Positions 23,126-34,285 of a stretch of 64,000 nucleotides of DNA are shown piece by piece. The notes under the pieces were generated by a model, which was not told the origin of the DNA, did not search any database, and saw only the letters and a list, made by a program, of their open reading frames with translations. The stretch spans positions 1,134,801 to 1,198,800 of the forward strand of contig BCJJ01000004.1 of NCBI GenBank assembly GCA_039545355.1, written 5' to 3'. Within the stretch, counting starts at the first letter, position 1, and every line of letters begins with the position of its first letter. This stretch comes from Trichosporon coremiiforme (taxonomy: Eukaryota > Basidiomycota > Tremellomycetes > Trichosporonales > Trichosporonaceae). The translations under genes were made by a program, and so were the position numbers.

Positions 23126-25996
23126 CTATACGCTGCTGCCCTGCTTCTTCTTGCTGCCCCTCTTGAGCCCATAGTATCCGTTGAACGCGATGCGGATCGC
23201 GAGGAACCGTACGTCGAGATCTGGATGGGCGCCCGCCTCCTTGCAGAGAATAGAGACGGTGTCACCAAACTGCGCCGCACAGTTGCGGATACGCTCGCGA
23301 ATGTCCTCGAGCTTGTCAAAGTCCGGAGGCGCCGTCTCAGCGTTCGATAACGTCTTGCGAATTCCGCGCTCGCGGTCGCGCTTCGCGTCGAGCGACACAG
23401 CGACAGCGAGACTCCACGAAAACAGGTCGTCGGTCGCGGCACAGAACGCGAGGATCAGGTCGAGCGCCTCGCGGACGAGGTTCAGCAGGGCGTCCTTGTC
23501 GTCCTTCCGCGGCGACAGGAGGAGCATCTTGCGCACGACACGGTCCAGGTACGTCTTGTGCGCGACGATGAGCGCGTCCAGGTCACCCTCCCGCTTGTCC
23601 GTGTATTCCATCAGGTCGCGCCAGGAGCACTCGACGACCTCGAGCTGGATAAACGCCTGCAGCTGGCGCAGGAAGTGCACCATCTCGGCCTGCACGACAC
23701 GGCAGTGGTGCCAGAGGTTGGCGAGGTTGGGCAGCTTGTCGAAGTTGCGCGACTCGGACGTGACGCGCATCCAACCCGCGGTCAATGTCGACTCGACGCG
23801 CTTCAGACGCCACAGGTGGTGGAACAGGCGGTCGTACCCGTCCATCGCACGAGCGTCCAGAATTGCGTTTAATGGCGACTCAACACGGTACTCGAGCGCG
23901 AAGCAGTCCCAGCCGAGCTCGCCATGCTGGTACTCGAGTACACGGGCGTCGAGGCGGCGCAACACGTCGGGGCTGTCGTACTGCGCGTTTGAGCCTCGGA
24001 TGGCAGACTCGAGGTCTGACGTCAAGTGATGTCGATACAGACTGATCGCTGGCTTATCAAGCCGCGGTCTGGATGTCAGTAACGGGAACGTACACGGAAC
24101 TCACGCAAGCGCTTCCAACAGAAGCTCGGCAAAGTCACCAGCACCAAGCATCAGGTACGACTTCAGAGCTCGCAGGTGGTCGAGGAGCTTGTACTTGTCG
24201 AAGAAGATGTCCAGTAACCTCTGGGACGCAGTCGAGTACGCATCGTCAATACTGCGCTCCAGGCCAGTAAGGTCAGAATACTTGAGGGCTGAGGTCAGCT
24301 AGAAGCCGTAACGGGAAAGCTTACTACCATGTCTGTTCGCTAAAGTTGCCTTCTCGGTGACCCAGTCCGAGTCGTAGCAGTTGTACCGGATAAAGTTGAG
24401 CGAGCGTCCGGTGGAGAAGATCTTCTTGCCAAAGTCCTGGTTGATGAAGCCAGGCACCATGGCCTTGACGAAGACATACTTCTTCTCCCATATCCGTGAC
24501 GAATCACTGACGCCGCCCCCGATGTCGAAGCCTTCCTCGAAGCCAGCGTCTCCCGTGTAGTTGACGGCGTCGTCGCCATTCGCCATGTCGGGGTTCAGCT
24601 GGACGAAGAACTCCTTGAACGGGTCGTGCAGCTCGCCTGACGTGATCCACTTCTGCAGCGTCAGGAAGAACGGCTTCGACACCTCCTCGAGAATCTGGTC
24701 TGTGAACTGTCGCACGACTGGGTCGCCGTGGGCTGTTCGAGAGTGAATCTTTGAAACCAAAGCTCCTCCGTGGGCGGCTGACGTTAGCTTTCTTCCGGCG
24801 CGCGGTAGCTCTCACACTCGGCATCATCAACCACCATCTCCATAAGCTGGAGTTTGAGCTTCATGTCTTCTGTCCAGAGTCCAAGCCGGAGAAGGGTCAA
24901 TCCCGATCCCTCCGCCGGCGATGTCGAATCAGGAGCGGTCATTGACATCTGCGACTCGAGAACGGCGAGGAGGCGGTGGTACTCGCTCAACTCGTGGTGC
25001 AGGAAGTGACACAAGCTCTGTCTGTCAGCTGAGCTGTGAATATCAAAGCTCACCTGGATGATCATTCCGCTCTTGGCGCTCGGCCCAGCCGCCTGATGCA
25101 GCTTGATGAAGTTCGTGATCTTGCGGTACAGCACGCCCATCTCACTGAGCTGCACAAGGACACTCTTCGTCGGTTGGGAGATGACGCCCTTGCCCTCGTC
25201 CTCCACGATCTTGATACCGACAACCTCCTGCTCGCCCGCTTCTGGGTCTTGTCCATCCTTCCCCAGAGGGAATCCTGTGCCGTCGCCCGCGCGCCCCTTG
25301 TCCGTCAAGTACGGATTCCGTTGCGGCTCGGCCGATAGCGCGAACTGGACGTATCGCCCATCGATGCCTTGCAGGAGGTAGAGTGCGTCTCGGAGTAGAA
25401 GATGTTCGGGGAATGGCGGGCGGTGGTGCTGTGTTCGCCACTCTTGCAGAAGGGCGGCCCTCGACTTGCCCGCGGCAGACGGTACCGGAGTCCGTGGTGG
25501 TGACGCAAGATCGACCTCGTTCAGGACTGTGACCGAGGATGGGCGAGATTTGGGTGGGGGAGAAGAGAACTTGGTTGCTGAGAACCTCTTGGGCTCATCG
25601 GAGGACATGCCCGCGAGGGCGGTGAGGAATTGCAGGTGCTTGTTCGGGCTCGACAACACTCGCTGTGCATGTCAGTTTCAACATATAATCGTCGAACTCA
25701 CGCCACGCTGGATGGAAGACCATAAGGAATTGAACCGGAGTGCATCATCCGGACTCGTGAGCTGTCTCCGAGCGGCGTCTGCCAGTCCGTTGGCGCCGAG
25801 TGGGAGTGAGCTTGGAATGCGACTACATTCAGCACAGCAGCAACACCTTGACGTACCTGTTAAGAATGTCGTCACAATATTCGACGAGCTCAGCTACCCG
25901 TTCCCGGCGCGCGCGTTCCGGGAGCTTGCTAAGCTCCGGAAGAACGCTGTAGATAAGCGTCTCGACGGGGTCCGCGCTCCGCCCGCTTCGAGACAT
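23126..25996 (-). CDS. SPC98: Gamma-tubulin complex component 3 (Spc98/GCP3)
   Basis: GCP3 forms the lateral core of the gamma-tubulin ring complex that nucleates microtubules at spindle pole bodies. Seven exons (25857-25996, 25702-25822, 25054-25662, 24816-25017, 24325-24777, 24105-24288, 23126-24068) give about 883 aa. The GRIP1 region includes LLRDALYLLQGIDGRYVQF and HHELSEYHRLLAVLESQ; GRIP2 includes LDIFFDKYKLLDHLRALKSYLMLGAGDF, LYRHHLTSDLESAIR and ELGWDCFALEYRVESPLNAIL, all strongly GCP3-like. Two splice ambiguities keep the frame: a 36-nt stop-free intron at 25018-25053, and a tandem donor GTAGTAAGC after exon 5 (end 24325 or 24328). The start at 25996 gives MSRSGRSADPVETLIYSVLPE. Confidence 0.92.
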
Positions 25997-26204
25997 TGCT
26001 TGTGTTGCTTGTCGATGTTGTTGTCGAGCTGCGTGTTGATGAGAGTGGACGCGTCTGAGGTCGCAAGGTACAGGACGTGTTGTGGTTCAGGGACTGTCGC
26101 GTGCACATCACGTTTCCCGTGCCTGTGAGGTATGGGGGACGACCAAAAGTTCATGTCAGCGGCAACAACTCGAGACGTTCCACAAACAACCTCGCTTTTC
26201 GATC
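25997..26204. promoter_or_regulatory. Shared divergent promoter, GCP3 / TSR3
   Basis: Head-to-head interval of 208 bp between the two start codons; promoter role inferred from arrangement. Confidence 0.5.
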
Positions 26205-27371
26205 ATGGGCAAACCCGGCAAGGCTAAAAACGCAGCTCCCCCGACACGAGGAAGGGGACGAGGACGTGGTGGATCCAGCCGCGGCGGACGGGGGCGAGGT
26301 GCGCCGAGAGGTGGCGGCCGTATGACGAGGAGCTCTGCTCGTGACGACCCTGTGCCTGTTATTGTTGGTGAGTTATAATGATCCCATCTGCAACTGACAT
26401 TCAGGATCTGAAGACGAAGATGAGAGCGATACCACGGAAGATGAGGGCTTATCTGAAGAGGAGGAGTCGGGTTCCGGCTCCGGTTCTGGCTCCGAGGAGG
26501 GTGAGGAGGAAGAGCAGGAGGTCCGAGTCGCCGTCCCTGTTGCGATGTGGGACTTCGACCACTGCGATCCCCGTCGGTGCAGTGGTAAGAAGCTCGCCCG
26601 ACACGGTCTCTGCACGGCGATGAGGGTGGGACAGCGCTTCCGCGGCGTTGTCTTGACGTGAGTAGCTGTGTAGTGATCGATCCTGTAGCTGACCTCAGCC
26701 CGAAGGGGAAGAAGCCGATCGCGCCTTGTGACGACGAAGTCATCATGATGTCTGGTCTTGCTGTTGTTGAGGCCTCCTGGGCTCGTTTGGACGAGATCCC
26801 GTGGGGTCGCATCAAGGGCCCTCACGAGCGACTGCGTGAGTTTCTGTAATCTACAGTGGGAACTGACCCCAGTGCCCTTCCTCATCGCGACCAACCCCGT
26901 CAACTACGGTAAGCCGTGGCGGCTGAACTGTGTCGAGGCGCTCGCCGCCGGCTTCTACATTACGGGTCATCCAGAGTGGGCGGAGGCTCTGTAAGTTAGG
27001 CCGCTATCTCAGAACTAACAACCAGGCTGTCGAAGTTCTCTTGGGGCCACGCGTTCTACAAGATGAACGGCCGCTTCATCGAGCGCTACCGCACGTGCAA
27101 CACGCACGAGGAGGTGCAGGCCATGGCGGAGCAGATTCAGGACGACCTCCAGGCCGAGTACGACAAGGACAAGGCCGAGAAGGGTGAGTTGCTGTCGTGA
27201 AATTGTCCCCAGCTAACAGCAGCGGCGCACGATGACGGCGACCTCCTCCGTGCGAACCCGAATCATGCGGGTTGGGACGACTCGGACGACTCGGAGGAGG
27301 CAGAGGGTAGCGATGTCGAGCGCGAGGACGTCGAGGCGCTCGTCGCCGGCGTCGAGGGGACGAAGATCTAA
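26205..27371 (+). CDS. TSR3: 18S rRNA aminocarboxypropyltransferase Tsr3
   Basis: Tsr3 transfers the aminocarboxypropyl group from S-adenosylmethionine to a hypermodified pseudouridine of 18S rRNA during late 40S maturation. Six exons (26205-26367, 26405-26657, 26699-26835, 26873-26990, 27026-27183, 27223-27371) encode 325 aa. The conserved core runs from [24 protein letters not shown] through [46 protein letters not shown] and [13 protein letters not shown]. The first 85 or so residues are a non-conserved extension: [13 protein letters not shown] repeats, then Glu/Ser/Gly-rich sequence. The C-tail is acidic. The last acceptor is CAGCAG, so a one-codon variant is possible. Confidence 0.94.
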
Positions 27372-27526
27372 CATAGTTCATGCACACTTTGACTCTTTAG
27401 TCCACCTGGCTTTGACTTCTTCTAACCACTGAGCCACAGCGTGTCGGACAGGCGACACCTCTGAGATTCGAACGGGCGCCCGAGCGCCGCCGGCGACGTC
27501 GAACAGCCCGAGCGCGCTATCAGCGA
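27372..27526. repeat. tRNA-like remnant and hairpin on the minus strand
   Basis: Between TSR3 and tRNA-Ser the minus strand shows an A-box-like TGGCTCAGTGG (about 27419-27429) and a B-box-like GTTCGAATC (about 27462-27470), in reversed order, joined by an inverted repeat GTGTCG/CGACAC (27435-27452). D and T arms do not pair properly, so this is at best a decayed or rearranged tRNA fragment. Confidence 0.3.
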
Positions 27527-27623
27527 GGCGTTGTGGCGGAGTGGTTAACGCGATTGACTTGAACGGATCATGTTCAGATATCAATTTCCTTCGGGAGCGC
27601 ATGTTCGAACCATGCCAACGTCG
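27527..27623 (+). tRNA. tRNA-Ser (anticodon UGA) with 16-nt intron
   Basis: The sequence folds as a class II tRNA. The acceptor stem pairs GGCGTTG with CAACGTC (one G-T), followed by discriminator G at 27623. The D arm carries GAGTGGTTAA as in fungal tRNA-Ser. The anticodon stem pairs ATTGA (27553-27557) with TCAAT (27581-27585). The loop has anticodon TGA at 27560-27562, interrupted after the next base by a 16-nt intron (27564-27579) whose TTCA can pair with the anticodon. A variable arm TCC/GGA and a perfect T arm (GCATG TTCGAAC CATGC) follow. Five Ts at 27625-27629 form the Pol III terminator. It reads UCA serine codons. Confidence 0.93.
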
Positions 27624-27624
27624 A

Positions 27625-27629
27625 TTTTT
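27625..27629 (+). terminator. Pol III terminator of tRNA-Ser
   Basis: A run of five T residues two bases after the tRNA discriminator base, the usual RNA polymerase III stop. Confidence 0.85.
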
Positions 27630-29471
27630 GCCTTTTTCTGGCTCCCGGACATCGCATGCATCGATCATAGGTGATGAAGGAAAGAGGGAGGGTGGGCAAA
27701 GCCGGGTTTGGTGGCAATGTCGTAAAGAAGTGGGCCAGGGGCGAATGTGGCACCACGAGATCTCGGTTCGTGCCAACTCATTCATAGTCCCTCAAGACTG
27801 TGAAGGCTACATATGCGTGAACTCGCAGCAAGAGTGATAGGCCCATGGTGTCTTCGGGTCAGCTTGGCCGTATGAACGCACGTAGCCCACTTGCTGCAGG
27901 GACACCTCCTCTTTACATCGACGCTGATCGGCATGCGGCATACCGTAATGTTCAACCACCGGCATTCTGAGGCATGGCAACAACCGTCGGGAAATCACTG
28001 TTCTTTCCATTTGAGACAACCGGATTGATAACCAGACATAGTTCTGCGTCTTTGTTTGAGTATTACTTGAGGACGTGAAGAGCGTGACGAGCAGGCGCTC
28101 CCCCTTCGCAGCAGACATCAGCCTAAGGAGTCGTCTCACGCTCACATCAGAGCACGCAGCAAGCGAACACTACACTACATGCACGGTGTCGCTTGTGAAC
28201 GGAGCGAGTGCTCATCATTCAGCAGCAAACCAATCCCTCGTACTATGATAACGAGACTACTTTCGCGGTGGCATGTACTGTTCTACCTACACGAAGCCAT
28301 TACACATCTGCCACATGCCACTCGAGTAATCGTAGTGATTGTTGCGAGCATGAGGGACCGCTGTCAGCTGGGGACGTTCTAGAATATCTAGCTACGTTAC
28401 ATTCAGGACTTTGCACGAAGGCCTTGAGTGGTTATACTGGAGTCAGCTATCACATCATGAATTAGCACGAAATCCAAACGTCTGTTGTCAGCTTTGCCCC
28501 GGCATGTTTTACGAAGCTCCCGCGGAGCAGGATATCTTACGTTCCCAAGGTATCCAAGACAACTACAGGTCACCTGCTGCTGTATCAGCAGTCCAACTGG
28601 GGCTGGAGTACCAAATTCATGGCTACGCAAAGCGTTTCGTAGCTACCTACGAGCGTGGTCGCGATGGCATGTCTGAACGACTGAAAGTGCTGCGATCAGC
28701 TCAGACATGGGTCCCTCGCAGCTTCTCCAGGTGTTCGACTCCACGGCCGGCTCGCTGATCCGCGGGCGTGCGCCTGCCACGTCGGTCCTCAAGAGGGGAG
28801 TAAGCTTACCATCATGGCGGTGACAGGATGTGGGACTGTGCACATCTTGCAGCCAGCTGCAACACACGAAGTAACTTACCCTCGCTATTCCCCTCGGGAC
28901 GTCCGGGCCACTGACGTACGTCTTGATGCGTCAGCTATGCGAAAGGAGGTCGTAGCTTACGGTCGATATCGCCTCTTGCAACCATATTCAGGATCAGTGG
29001 TTGGCCCGACATCACATTGGCGACAGCCCTCGCCTGGTAGTCTGATGAGGCTGAATGCTGCCGTTTGCCAGGCTGAGTATGTTGGAAGTGACAATGGGAG
29101 TCGGGAGGCGGAGCAGACAGCGCAAGAGGGCAACCTGGGAAAGCTCTGCAAGCTTTTCATCTGCCAATTTAGAAGCTCACGCATGTTACCTAAAGACTGG
29201 GAGTGTGCCACACGGGTGCGCGACCGGAGAGAGGGAGCACATGCTGAGGCGAGCTGGATGCGTGTGCTGTTTACTGTCGCTTATGGAGCTCGCAAAGTTG
29301 CAGAGAGACTCAGCGTCGACATTGCAAGGATAGGGCGTAGCGGACTCAGATTGCTCGATCTGCACTGTGGCATGACTGACATCACTTGTGGCACGTCTGC
29401 ACTATCACGAAGGTGGGCTTCGACGCGATGCTTCTTAATAACTATGTATACAGTGTGCGTATGGTACAGTT
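27630..29471. other. Stretch without a recognised gene
   Basis: About 1.8 kb between tRNA-Ser and the 3' end of MSH3. The minus strand contains several splice-like signals (GTAAGT, GTAAGC and GTAAGA donors near 28540, 28808, 28877, 28957; AGCTGAC-type branch sites near 28345, 28447, 28490, 28932), but I could not join them into a coherent protein of any known family. It may be a decayed intron-rich gene, a fast-evolving gene or noncoding DNA. Confidence 0.4.
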
Positions 29472-32400
29472 CTACATGTCTACCTCTATCCGCCCCCCGG
29501 GACCCGCAGCATCGACATACGCCATCGCGCCCTCGAGTTTCTCGCCCGCTGCCACATCACCTTCTACAAGGGCACGAAGGTACTTCCCGACGGCCGCTCG
29601 GCCACGGTCGCGTGTCTCCTCGCGCATCCGCTCGCTCTTCTCCTGCGCTGTTTGGAGGAGTTCATCTGCCAGACCAGCCAGGCGCGCGCACCAGATACCA
29701 AAACTTGCGTCGGCAAGCCCGCGGCGCAGCTTGTACAGAAATGTAATCTCGGGTCCGCCCGGGCCAGGCATCTCCGTGAACGCCATGTGCCAATTGCTGA
29801 CTGTTGCGTACTCCGCCTCGAGGCGAGAGAGCAGGGGGTAGTGCGTCACGAAGAGCGTCGGGATGTCGAGGGCGGCGAGATGAGAGAGCGTTGCGTATGC
29901 GATCGCCACGCCGTCGAACGTACTCGTGCCGCGACCCAGCTCGTCGAGCACCACGAGCGTGCGCGGCGTCACTGTGCGCAGGATGTCGGATGTTTCCGTC
30001 ATCTCTACCATGAAGGTCGACTTGCCTCGAGAGATCTCGTCGCTGGCACCCATGCGCGTCTGCACTGCGTCGTGAATCCCAAGCATCATCGATGACGCTG
30101 GCACAAAGGAACCCATCTGCGCCATGCACACCATCAGCGCGACGGCGCGCACGCAACTGCTCTTGCCCGCCATGTTCGGGCCGGTGATGACCTTGGAACG
30201 GCCTTCCTTGTCGCCGAACGCGATATCGAAGGGGACGTACTGGTCGTCGCGGAGCGCCTCCACCATCGGGTGCCGACCGTCCCTGATACGGAGACAGGGT
30301 TCGGCGACAAAGATTGGCTTCACGTAACCATTCGCCTGGGCCACGTTGGCGAGACTGGTGAGGCAATCGATAACGGCGAGCTCTCGAGCGACGACTAGGA
30401 ACTCCCGGTACTCAGCGACTTCCTCCTGGAACGCCTTGAACGCCCCTTTCGCCTCCTGCGCCAGAGTTTCTCTGTGCTGCTCGAGTTCCTTGATCCTGTC
30501 GTCAGCTCGAAGTCACGCGATGAGCTTACATGTTGATTACCTCGGGGGTATGGAAGCGCGAGACCGCCTTGGTGCCGCTGACCTTCACCCACTTCGGCGG
30601 GACGATCTTCGCATCGCGGTGAGGGATCTCGATCAGGAACTCGATGCCCGCCACAGTGACATACTTCAGGTGCGGACGACCGAGAGCCTTCTTCACCTGT
30701 GCGAGATGCTGATCGAGCTCCATGGTGCAAACGTCAATGCAATCCTTGGCATCCTGGATCTCTGGGTAGCGGTCCGGGTCCTGCCAGAGGGCAGCTTCTT
30801 CGTTGTTCTTGGCAGCTTTCACGTTCATAGCGGCAAGCAGACCAGAAGCGGCATCCTTGATCGTAGGCAGTTTCCGCACAAGATCGTTCAGCAGATCCGA
30901 ACGGAAGCTGTTGGCATTCTCGGGCCGGAACTCAGTACTGACGCGCACCAGCCCGGTCAGAATGGCAGAGAGCTCGTTCGGCGTGGTCTTGCCGTACTGA
31001 GCACGGGTTAGGCCGCGCACAAGGTCGGGCATGTTGACCAGAAGATTGCGCAGCTTCTCGCTCTGATACGAATTGGTCGTGATGATCTCCTCGATAGCGT
31101 CTGCGCGTGCCTTGAGATCACTGTCGTCAGCGACGCGACACAGAGACACCTTACACGACATCAAGGAGTGGCCGGCCAATCCATTCGCGCATGAGTCTCC
31201 TCCCCATCCTAGTCTTCGTGTGGTCGAGGAGCCACAGGAGCGAGCCGTATATGCCACCATCGGTTTGGTTACGGTAGATCTCACTGCTGTCAGACCTCTA
31301 TGCGGCTGTTACTTACAGATTGACAAGAGTATTGGCGGACAGGAGCATGTGCTTGCGATCCGTAAACAGTCATCAGCTGGGAACGATACCCTTAGGCTTA
31401 CCCTTGTGAAGGCGGAGCGATGGCGGAAGACCTCCTGAAGCTTGAATTCTGACGTCAGCTGGGCAAGTCCCATTTCGCTCACCTGAGATATACTTCACGA
31501 CCATCGACAGAGCCACTACAACCGACTTCGGGAAGTTGACGAGCTCTAACACTGGCGCTGTTTGTTAGTTTGGGGATGCTAGCCGTCCTACCGTCGAGGT
31601 CAGCGATTTCTCCGTCTAGGCCTGGAGGTGCGTCTTCCATTTCCTCGTCTTCCCTTGTGAGGTCGATAGCCTCACGCTCCTTGTAAAACTGAGTGAGGTA
31701 GTCAAACGCGGTGGTGTAATCCTCTTGCTCAACCCGCTCCTTCCTGACGTCCGCCGTTGACCGGCCAACGGTCAAGTGGTCGATCACCTTCCTCGTCTCT
31801 TTGCTGAGGTCCTCGGGCAGCAGCAGCTCGGCCGGCTGGAGGTGAGTGAGCCGTGTCTCGAGCTCATTGCGAATGCGCGAATCTGCTGTCAGTTGACGAT
31901 GCGATTAACCCAGCTCACCCTCGAACTCGTCCCACACGACTTCTCCCGTGCCGGGAATGACAGACACTAGCGCTATCCGGGAGCCCTTATCGTCTGCGTC
32001 CTCTACAATGGTCACGAGCGCACCAGTGCTCGGCGATGCTGTACCTGGGACTACCGGCGCATCGCGAACAGTCGAAGAAGACGCCGAACTTTCCTCAACG
32101 TAGGTCGAAGAAGTGTACAAGTGCGTGAGCTCTCGAGTGAAAGGGGCGTTGCGGTTGTCGCCAACCTTCTTCAGAGCTGCCGTCTCCGTCTGAGATACGA
32201 CGCCGACCTTGTAGCCGAGGGAGATGAGCCTGCAGTGAGCTCAGATGTGTGACAATAAGCTCACTTCTTTACATGCACATGTAGACGGTGCACAGGGATC
32301 GATGCGGTGTAGAAGTTGCGGTTCGGAAATGCCATGATGCCGAGTTCCCTCGCAGCAATCTGAAATCAGCGCGCGCCGCTGGGAACACTATACCTTCGCG

Positions 32401-33171
32401 TCGTCTCCGTAAAATCTCTACGTCAGCATGCTTTCATCATCGCGGCGCACTTGTATTTGTATCCAACTGTCGTCAGTTATACAAACCTTTTCAAGAAAAC
32501 TCACCCTCCAGCATCAACAGCACCCCCGGCCACCTCTCCTTGATGGCCATGTACTGCTTCTCGAGAGGTGTGTACGTCAGCCCACTAGGTCCGACGTCTT
32601 CCTTCTTCTTCCCTCTTCCTTTGGCAGGCGGCGCAGCAAATTTCGCTCGTAATGCTGCTGCCCCAGTCGAGATCTCACGCTGAGCGTCTTCCTCGGGTGG
32701 CGGTGTTGCACTTCCACTCGCCGGTGTCTGTTCCCCTGCGTCTTCGCCGAGCTGTTCTCGCAGGGCAATAGCGGCTGCGTCGTCCAGTTGGAGAGATCTT
32801 CTCCGGAAGAACGACCGCCCAAGCACGGCATTCTGCCATAGCTCGTGCCGCTCGTCTTCCTCAGCCGTCCGCTGTTTCGCTGGAGGCGCAGCATCGGCGT
32901 CGCGAGACATGCGGTACGCGCCGAGCCGCGGGATAGGCTGGAAAGTCGCTTTCAGTTTGGAGGAATTGTTCTTCGAGCTGGCAAAGTAGCTGGACACCTT
33001 TGCTCGCTTCGCAGGTGGCTCGTCCGGCGGAGGGGTTGTCAGATCGACGGCGTCATCGCGAGTTCTGCCTGTCGACGAGCCCTTTTTCGGGGTGAAGAAG
33101 GCGTGCAAGGACGATCTGGATATCAGTTTTGATAAAGCTTCTGATACTCACTGCCCTCCGTCCGTCCCCAT
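29472..33171 (-). CDS. MSH3: DNA mismatch repair protein Msh3
   Basis: Msh3 pairs with Msh2 as MutS-beta, which binds insertion/deletion loops. Thirteen exons (33152-33171, 32505-33115, 32451-32466, 32394-32415, 32265-32359, 31919-32229, 31592-31882, 31483-31557, 31402-31448, 31317-31351, 31155-31283, 30530-31120, 29472-30495) give 1088 aa with consistent phases. The N-terminus carries a PCNA-binding PIP box QSSLHAFF, created only by joining exons 1 and 2. The MutS-I start [10 protein letters not shown]...[17 protein letters not shown] follows, then connector and lever domains, Walker [10 protein letters not shown] near residue 853, the [14 protein letters not shown] loop, and Walker [22 protein letters not shown] and the PIP box support Msh3 over Msh6. 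Two introns end CAGCAG, giving one-codon ambiguity. Confidence 0.93.
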
Positions 33172-33691
33172 TTCGTTGAAGGCGGGTGAGCCGATCGCGT
33201 ACGTCGTTGTTGTTGCTTGGGCGAGGAAGTCCAGAGGTGAACCTCTGAAGTGGAGGTTGCGAGTGGTTGACGCGACTGTTATCCGGACCACCCTGTAAGC
33301 ACGTGGGTGGGTTGGTGGCTTCTACGACGAGCCCCACCAAGTTGTCGGTACGATGGACCGCAGCAACAAGTGTCACAGGGCACCGGAATGTCAGGCACGC
33401 GCATCATCGCCCGAGGGACGAGGGGCAGGGCAGGGCATGCGCTGCGTAGGGTCTGCGTAGAAGCGTAGAATGCGGGTCAGGACAATGACGTCAGAAGCCA
33501 CGGAGTAGCAACAAGTTTCTTGTCATGATTCGGGCTGCAAGGGCAATGCGCGATGCACCAAGCCAGCCAGCCCCAGACTCAGCCCAGACAGCCGCCAGCG
33601 CCAGCGCCAACGCCAGCCGCTCCCCTGTATATAACATCCAAAACACTCCTTCCTGTTGCGAGTTGCCACTACCTCATCCATTCAATCCATT
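33172..33691. promoter_or_regulatory. Divergent promoter region, MSH3 / PMP3, with TATA box
   Basis: A 520-bp head-to-head interval. A TATATAA box at 33628-33634 lies about 60 bp before the PMP3 start. It is preceded by a run of GCCAGC/CCAGCG units (about 33560-33620). TATA-type promoters fit the strong, stress-responsive expression usual for PMP3; that link is inference. Confidence 0.6.
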
Positions 33692-34285
33692 ATGCCGGCC
33701 AGTGAGTAGACACGCTCACGCGTGCACAAGGACTTGCACTGACCGCCTCAGCCTGCTCGGACATTCTTAAGATCATCCTCGCCGTCGTCTTCCCGGTACG
33801 TGATTGCTGACATGATTTCCACATTTTTCGATAGCCTGCGCGGCCTCCTCAAATCGACCAGCAACTGACAATGTACAGCCTCTTGGTGTCTTCCTCGAGC
33901 GCGGATGCGGTGTTGACCTCCTCAGTGAGTACTTTGCTAGCGCCTGTCGAGGACAAAGCTGACAAACAGTCAACATTCTCTTGACCTGTCTCGGTTACAT
34001 CCCTGGTACGTCTTCCTCGCGTGTTTTCTCATCGCATCCTCTCTCTGCAAGCTCGCAGGTCGCTCTCTACGCCCCCAAGTGTGCCCCAAACACACGGGGG
34101 AACCCCGGTGGAGGCGAAAGTGGCTGTGTCGAAGTTGCGCGGCGTTTCGAACACCATCACTCCTCACCACCTCCGTCCCCTTCCTCCACACCTACGACCT
34201 TCTCTTCACTATCTCCGACTCTCCGAACGTCACTAACGCACGCGCAGGCATCATTCACGCTCTGTACATCATCTTGAAGTACTAG
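33692..34285 (+). CDS. PMP3: Plasma membrane proteolipid 3 (Pmp3/UPF0057)
   Basis: Pmp3 is a tiny two-helix plasma-membrane proteolipid influencing membrane potential and salt tolerance. Five exons (33692-33701, 33752-33795, 33879-33924, 33970-34005, 34248-34285) encode only 57 aa.The family signature PPLGVFLERGCGVDLLINILLTCLGYIPGIIHA is present, pieced together across three introns. Both membrane segments (ILKIILAVVFPPLGVF and LLINILLTCLGYIPGIIHALYIIL, shown overlapping the signature) are intact, and the protein ends ILKY as usual. The last intron is 242 nt, longer than its neighbours. Length equals the family norm. Confidence 0.95.

Noticed and set aside
28814..29746. 310-codon plus-strand open frame
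   Set aside because: It overlaps the 3' end of MSH3 and has no family resemblance.
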